Assembly: GCF_018687815.1 (NCBI RefSeq)
Contig: NZ_CP061306.1
Coordinates: 558,001-622,000 of the forward strand
From: Polynucleobacter sp. JS-JIR-II-b4
Lineage (GTDB): Bacteria > Pseudomonadota > Gammaproteobacteria > Burkholderiales > Burkholderiaceae
DNA: 64,000 bases
Reading direction: 5' to 3'
The first letter of the stretch is position 1; the number at the start of each line of letters is the position of its first letter. The position numbers were made by a program, and so were the translations under genes. The notes beneath the pieces are model-generated. The model searched no databases and had not been told where the DNA came from. It saw only the letters and a list, made by a program, of their open reading frames with translations. This document shows, in pieces, positions 60,359 through 64,000 of this stretch.

Positions 60359-61066
60359 TTAGTCGGCGAGTAGCTCTTGTTGTAAGTAGCGTTTAGCTGC
60401 TGGTGTTTGAGGATTGTTAAAGAAGGGGCCTACGGGTCCCTTTTCTTTTATTTCCCCTTGGTCAATGAAGATAATGTGCTCAGCCAGTCTTTGCACTTGG
60501 GCAAGTTGATGGGATGAAAAAATCACATCTACTTCCTGTCGATCAAATTGACGGATCAACTCTTCAACCTGTTCGGTGGTCTGGGGGTCGAGATTGGCGG
60601 TCGGCTCATCCAGTAAAACCAAATTGGGTTTTTGAAGAATAGCTCTTCCAAGGCAAACCTTTTGTCTTTCACCTGCAGATAATTTATGCGCTGGGCTATT
60701 GGCAAGCCCGCTTAAACCTACTTGCTCAATCACTCGGTCTACATCAGCATTTTTAATGGACTCATCCGCATCACAAACCATTGCGATATTGGTTTTAGCT
60801 GATGCTTTGATCATCGGCGTGTGATGCAAAACCAAAGCCGTTTTTGTTTTAAACGAGTAATTCACTGTTCCGCTATCTGGCTTAACGAGCCCATCTAGAA
60901 GTTTTAGAAGAGTTGTTTTGCCAGCGCCATTAGGGCCAATACAGGCGGTAATTCTGTCTGCTGGAATGAGGGCGTGCGGGATATTCAGAATGGTTCTGCC
61001 ATTGCTTTTGACAATGATGTCTTTGAGCTCAATGAACTTTTCAAAATTTTCCATTGCATTAACCAT
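60359..61066 (-). CDS. ABC transporter ATP-binding protein, tungstate/molybdate type
   Basis: The ATPase partner of the permease just upstream, overlapping it by eight bases. The 235-residue protein has the Walker A CIGPNGAGKTTLLKLLDGL, the signature HKLSAGERQKVCLGRAIL and Walker B PNLVLLDEPTANLD. ATG 61066 is chosen because GGAG lies eight bases before it; earlier in-frame codons fall within the permease. Tungstate specificity is inferred from the TupB-like permease and the adjacent formate dehydrogenase. Confidence 0.85.
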   Translation of the reverse strand: MVNAMENFEKFIELKDIIVKSNGRTILNIPHALIPADRITACIGPNGAGKTTLLKLLDGLVKPDSGTVNYSFKTKTALVLHHTPMIKASAKTNIAMVCDADESIKNADVDRVIEQVGLSGLANSPAHKLSAGERQKVCLGRAILQKPNLVLLDEPTANLDPQTTEQVEELIRQFDRQEVDVIFSSHQLAQVQRLAEHIIFIDQGEIKEKGPVGPFFNNPQTPAAKRYLQQELLAD

Positions 61067-61754
61067 AGCGGTGCTCCGCAATTTGGCGAACTGCAAAGGT
61101 AAATAAATTGGCCAGAAGAACAATGGTAAGCAAGACGATGCCAAGGGCGAGAGCTAAAGGCAGGTCACCTTTGCTAGTCTCTAGCGCAATCGCCGTTGTC
61201 ATTGTTCTGGTGGAATGATCAATATTACCGCCAACAATCATGACCGCTCCAACCTCGGATATGGCTCTAGCTAGGCCGGCAAGCACGGCAATAGTCAGCG
61301 AGAAGCGGCAATCCCATATCAGCCATTTAAAGCGGGAAAGGGGTGGCAATTTGAGGCTCAGAAAGGAATCGCGATGTATTTTCCAAGAGTCCTCCAGTAT
61401 TTGGCGGCTAAGGGCGGCGATTAAGGGGGTTGTGAGCAATGTTTGAGCCACAATCATCCCTTTCACTGTAAATAGCCAGCCCCACATGCCAAGGGGCCCT
61501 GTACGTGACAGCATGAGGTATACCAGCACACCAACTATGACTGTAGGCACACCCATGAGGGTGTTCAGGGTCACAATGATGGTCCTTTTCCCTGCAAAAC
61601 GTTCAGTGGCCAGAAGGGCGCCAATAGGTAGGCCCAAAAGCGTTCCAACTAGAAGGGCTGTAAGGCTGACCTGTAGAGAAACCCAGACAATCCCCATTAC
61701 GCCGCCATCTAAGTGGGCGAGCAAGGAAAGGGCGTCTTGAAAAGCTTTTAACAT
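61059..61754 (-). CDS. ABC transporter permease, tungstate type (TupB-like)
   Basis: A 231-residue permease with about five to six hydrophobic helices. The segment ARAISEVGAVMIVGGNIDHSTRTMTTAIALETSKGDLPLALALG (key part AISEVGAVMIVGGNI) is the TupB-type coupling region. No substrate-binding gene (tupA) is present in this window on either side, so it must be elsewhere or absent. Confidence 0.85.
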   Translation of the reverse strand: MLKAFQDALSLLAHLDGGVMGIVWVSLQVSLTALLVGTLLGLPIGALLATERFAGKRTIIVTLNTLMGVPTVIVGVLVYLMLSRTGPLGMWGWLFTVKGMIVAQTLLTTPLIAALSRQILEDSWKIHRDSFLSLKLPPLSRFKWLIWDCRFSLTIAVLAGLARAISEVGAVMIVGGNIDHSTRTMTTAIALETSKGDLPLALALGIVLLTIVLLANLFTFAVRQIAEHRYG

Positions 61755-61820
61755 GCGCTTGATTCTATCAAGGCAATGGCAAAATGACTGTAATGAGATT
61801 GATTCCCCTATTTTTGACCT

Positions 61821-62021
61821 ATGGCTGAAGTGGTTTGCCTCTGCAATGAGGTCCTCGACGTGGATTTGCGCGAATATTTAGATGCCCACCCGATAGACTC
61901 GATTGATGAGTTACGGGAGCAGGCATCTATTTGCAATAAATGCATGCAGTGTCAAGATTTAGTCGAGGGTGAAATTTACTTAGCGCGCGTTCGACGCCAA
62001 CGTGCTGCAGGTCAGTTTTGA
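61821..62021 (+). CDS. BFD-like [2Fe-2S] protein
   Basis: A 66-residue protein with Cys6, Cys8 (CLC) and Cys38, Cys41 (CNKC), the spacing of the BFD-like [2Fe-2S] domain of bacterioferritin-associated ferredoxin; an extra Cys44 is present. It may release iron from a ferritin or serve as a small redox partner. Its TGA overlaps the next ATG, so it is translated with the phosphatase-family gene. Confidence 0.85.
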   Translation: MAEVVCLCNEVLDVDLREYLDAHPIDSIDELREQASICNKCMQCQDLVEGEIYLARVRRQRAAGQF

Positions 62022-62773
62022 TGAGCTCTATTAAAACTGCTCGTTTCACAGTATTGAGTATGAATGTCCATAAAGGGTTATCTCCTTTGCATAGACATTC
62101 CACCATTTACCAACTGCGTGAAAAAATGCGCAGCCAACATCCAGATCTTCTTTTCTTGCAAGAACTACAACAGGAGCATCGGGGTAGAGTGCGTCGTTTT
62201 AGTCAATGGCCGTTAGCAGAGTTGACCCACTTCCTTTCGGAAGACTTTTGGTGCGATTGGCATTATGGAAAAAATGTCGAGTATCGCGATGGACATCATG
62301 GCAATGCCATTCTCTCTAAGCACTCCCAGCAAAAAGGAAGTAACTACGATATTTCAGCATACCGCTTTGAGAGTCGCGGCCTGCTACATAGCGTTACTAC
62401 TTTGGATGGCATGGATCAACCCATTCATTGTTTCTGTGTACATTTGGCGCTTTTTGAACGTGGCAGAGAGAGGCAGTTGGAGGCCATCATTAAGCATATT
62501 CAGGATTTAACTCAAAATGGACCCACCATCGTGGCGGGCGACTTCAACGATTGGCGTAATCGGGTGAGCGCCCCCATGAAGGCTGCTGGTTTCGATGAGG
62601 TATTTGAATTACTGACCGGCTCCCCAGCAAAAACATTTCCCAGTGTGAAGCCCTTGCTTGCGATGGATAGAATTTATGTTCGCGGAATAAAAGTACATTC
62701 AGCTGAAATTTTGCATGAATGGTTAAATCTGTCAGATCACCTGGGCATTACTGCTGAATTGGAACTTAAATGA
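62021..62773 (+). CDS. Endonuclease/exonuclease/phosphatase family protein
   Basis: A 250-residue EEP-fold hydrolase. Metal and catalytic residues are visible: Asn in SMNVHKGLS, Glu in LFLQELQ, DGHHGNAILS, HLALFERGR, AGDFNDW and the C-terminal SDHLGI His. Substrate unknown; often found next to cardiolipin synthase genes, as here. It overlaps the BFD-like gene by one base and the next ATG by four. Confidence 0.88.
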   Translation: MSSIKTARFTVLSMNVHKGLSPLHRHSTIYQLREKMRSQHPDLLFLQELQQEHRGRVRRFSQWPLAELTHFLSEDFWCDWHYGKNVEYRDGHHGNAILSKHSQQKGSNYDISAYRFESRGLLHSVTTLDGMDQPIHCFCVHLALFERGRERQLEAIIKHIQDLTQNGPTIVAGDFNDWRNRVSAPMKAAGFDEVFELLTGSPAKTFPSVKPLLAMDRIYVRGIKVHSAEILHEWLNLSDHLGITAELELK

Positions 62774-64000
62774 ATCCCTTATTAAATATATTTCTGAATC
62801 AAACTTTTGAGTTTAATTTTAATTGGCTATTAGTCACTCATTTTTTATTGGTTACCTACTTTATTGGCGTCATCATTTCTGTGAGAAGGCCAGTAGGCGT
62901 TGCCTTTGCCTGGATTTTTATTGTGATGACTTTTCCGCTAATGGGAATTGCCCTTTACGTACTGATTGGAGAACGTCCGGTAGGTCGTAGTTTGACGCGA
63001 AAAATTAAACGTATGAATCTAGAGTATTCGCAAATTACCCAACAGTTATGTCAAGAGTTTGCAGGTGAGAGACAGAAGTTACCTATTGAGTCTAGAGCCA
63101 TAAGTCTATTGGCTGAATCCAATAATGGCACTCCAGTAGTGGATGGAAACAAAGTGGAGCTGCATACAAATTCACTGGAAATTCTGCAGCTCTTAATTGA
63201 TGAGATCAATCAGGCAAAAAAAAGCCTGAATCTAGAGTTCTATATTTGGGCTCTGGGTGGTGATGCCGATCGAGTGGGTGAGGCTGTCATTGCCGCCTCA
63301 AAGCGCGGTGTAGATTGTCGCGTTTTATTAGACTCTTTAGGTAGTAAGGACTGGTTTAAGTCATCCTGGCCTGCCCGGTTCCGAAACGCAGGCATTCAAG
63401 TGACTGAAGCATTGCCGATTCAGATTGGCCGCTTTCAGTTCCGCCGCGCAGATCTGCGCTTGCATCGAAAAATATTTGTAGTGGATGGTTCCGTGGTGTG
63501 GACTGGAAGTATGAATATGGTCGACCCTCGTACTTTTAAGCAGAACTCAGGAGTTGGGGAGTGGGTTGACGCAATGGTTCGTATTGAGGGGCCGGTTGCA
63601 GCGCAGTTCGAACTGACCTTTGCGTTCGACTGGAGTGTTGATAATCCTAAGATTACCCATTTTAATGATCGCTCACCTCCAGTGGCGCCAAGGGAGGGCG
63701 GGGTCATTGCCCAGGAATTTGCTTCTGGGCCGGTATATCGTGACGATATTTTGTATCAACTAATGCTTTCGGCCATTATCGATGCGCGGGAGGAACTTAC
63801 TATAACCACCCCTTACTTTGGTCCGGACGATGGCCTGATGCAAGCATTGATGGCTTCTGCAAGGCGCGGCGTGAAGGTCACCTTGATTGTGCCAAAGCTG
63901 AATGACTCCACTTTGGTTGCGTGGAGTAGCAAAAGCTTCTATCAGGATTTATTAACTTCTGGAGTCAAGATTGCTGAGTTTAAGGGTGGCCTCTTACATA
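62770..64000 (+). CDS. Cardiolipin synthase / phospholipase D family, 3' end outside window
   Basis: Joins two phosphatidylglycerol molecules (or related) to cardiolipin in the inner membrane. About 410 codons are present before the window ends. Two N-terminal hydrophobic segments (starting LLVTHFLLVTYFIG and FAWIFIVMTFPLMGIALYV) are followed by a PLD domain with LEFYIWALGGD and the first HKD motif as HRKIFVVDG, then WTGSMNMVD. The second HKD motif should lie beyond the window. It overlaps the upstream stop by four bases. Confidence 0.92.
   Translation, partial: MNPLLNIFLNQTFEFNFNWLLVTHFLLVTYFIGVIISVRRPVGVAFAWIFIVMTFPLMGIALYVLIGERPVGRSLTRKIKRMNLEYSQITQQLCQEFAGERQKLPIESRAISLLAESNNGTPVVDGNKVELHTNSLEILQLLIDEINQAKKSLNLEFYIWALGGDADRVGEAVIAASKRGVDCRVLLDSLGSKDWFKSSWPARFRNAGIQVTEALPIQIGRFQFRRADLRLHRKIFVVDGSVVWTGSMNMVDPRTFKQNSGVGEWVDAMVRIEGPVAAQFELTFAFDWSVDNPKITHFNDRSPPVAPREGGVIAQEFASGPVYRDDILYQLMLSAIIDAREELTITTPYFGPDDGLMQALMASARRGVKVTLIVPKLNDSTLVAWSSKSFYQDLLTSGVKIAEFKGGLLH

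Noticed and set aside
61758..61772. CTTGAT-TCT-ATCAAG as an FNR site for the tungstate transporter
   Set aside because: The half-sites are right but the spacer is three bases, not four; kept only as a note in the transporter finding.

Overview
This is a contiguous chromosomal segment with very dense coding (almost every gap is under 300 bases). I saw no rRNA, tRNA, CRISPR array, insertion sequence or prophage. Gene order and protein features point to a Betaproteobacterium of the order Burkholderiales. The pointers are map/rpsB-tsf-pyrH-frr-uppS-cdsA-dxr-rseP-bamA-skp-lpxD-fabZ-lpxA-lpxB-rnhB in one run, a QueE of the CX14CX2C type, an Anbu-type proteasome homologue, DUF3305/DUF3306 formate dehydrogenase genes, and AT-leaning codon use for this group. 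A small-genome freshwater lineage such as Polynucleobacter is my best inference, not proven here.

Layout. 1-5.2 kb: the end of ligA, a Nudix hydrolase, and glnD and map on the minus strand. 5.2-20.4 kb: a long plus-strand superoperon for translation (rpsB, tsf, frr), UMP kinase, isoprenoid and phospholipid precursors (uppS, cdsA, dxr), envelope assembly (rseP, bamA, skp), lipid A (lpxD, fabZ, lpxA, lpxB), then rnhB and a SpoU-type rRNA methyltransferase. 20.4-23.8 kb: ppsR divergent from its target ppsA, ending in a strong terminator. 23.8-28.0 kb: a four-gene minus-strand operon (ATP-grasp, alpha-E, transglutaminase-like protease, Anbu); this Anbu carries an unusual lysine/alanine-rich tail. 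28.2-32.5 kb: smpB divergent from ratA-rnfH, then guaB-guaA.

32.6-38.9 kb: a DUF455 ferritin-like protein paired with a large B12-binding-type radical SAM protein of unknown function, a small orphan gene, queE-queD-tadA, ldcA and a SOUL-family protein. 38.9-44.4 kb: a minus-strand envelope cassette (ArnT/GT39-like transferase, LPG-synthase-like membrane protein, GT9 transferase, PAP2 phosphatase) followed by rlmJ. 44.5-49.6 kb: a DUF3047 lipoprotein, divergent copA/copZ, and a DUF47-Pit phosphate transport pair.

49.7-60.4 kb: a complete periplasmic formate dehydrogenase locus. An Mrp-type ATPase leads, followed by DUF3305, DUF3306, a poly-ferredoxin and a TorD-like chaperone, then a small Tat-signal protein, the Cys-type catalytic subunit, the FeS subunit, a small lipoprotein, the cytochrome b subunit and a small secreted protein. 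Converging on it at 60.4-61.8 kb is a tungstate-type ABC permease/ATPase pair, which fits supply of the metal for the formate dehydrogenase cofactor. The window ends with a BFD-like [2Fe-2S] protein, an endonuclease/exonuclease/phosphatase-family protein and a truncated cardiolipin synthase.

The least explained parts are the DUF455/radical SAM pair with its small neighbour, the Anbu operon with its histone-like tail, and the small secreted proteins threaded through the formate dehydrogenase locus.
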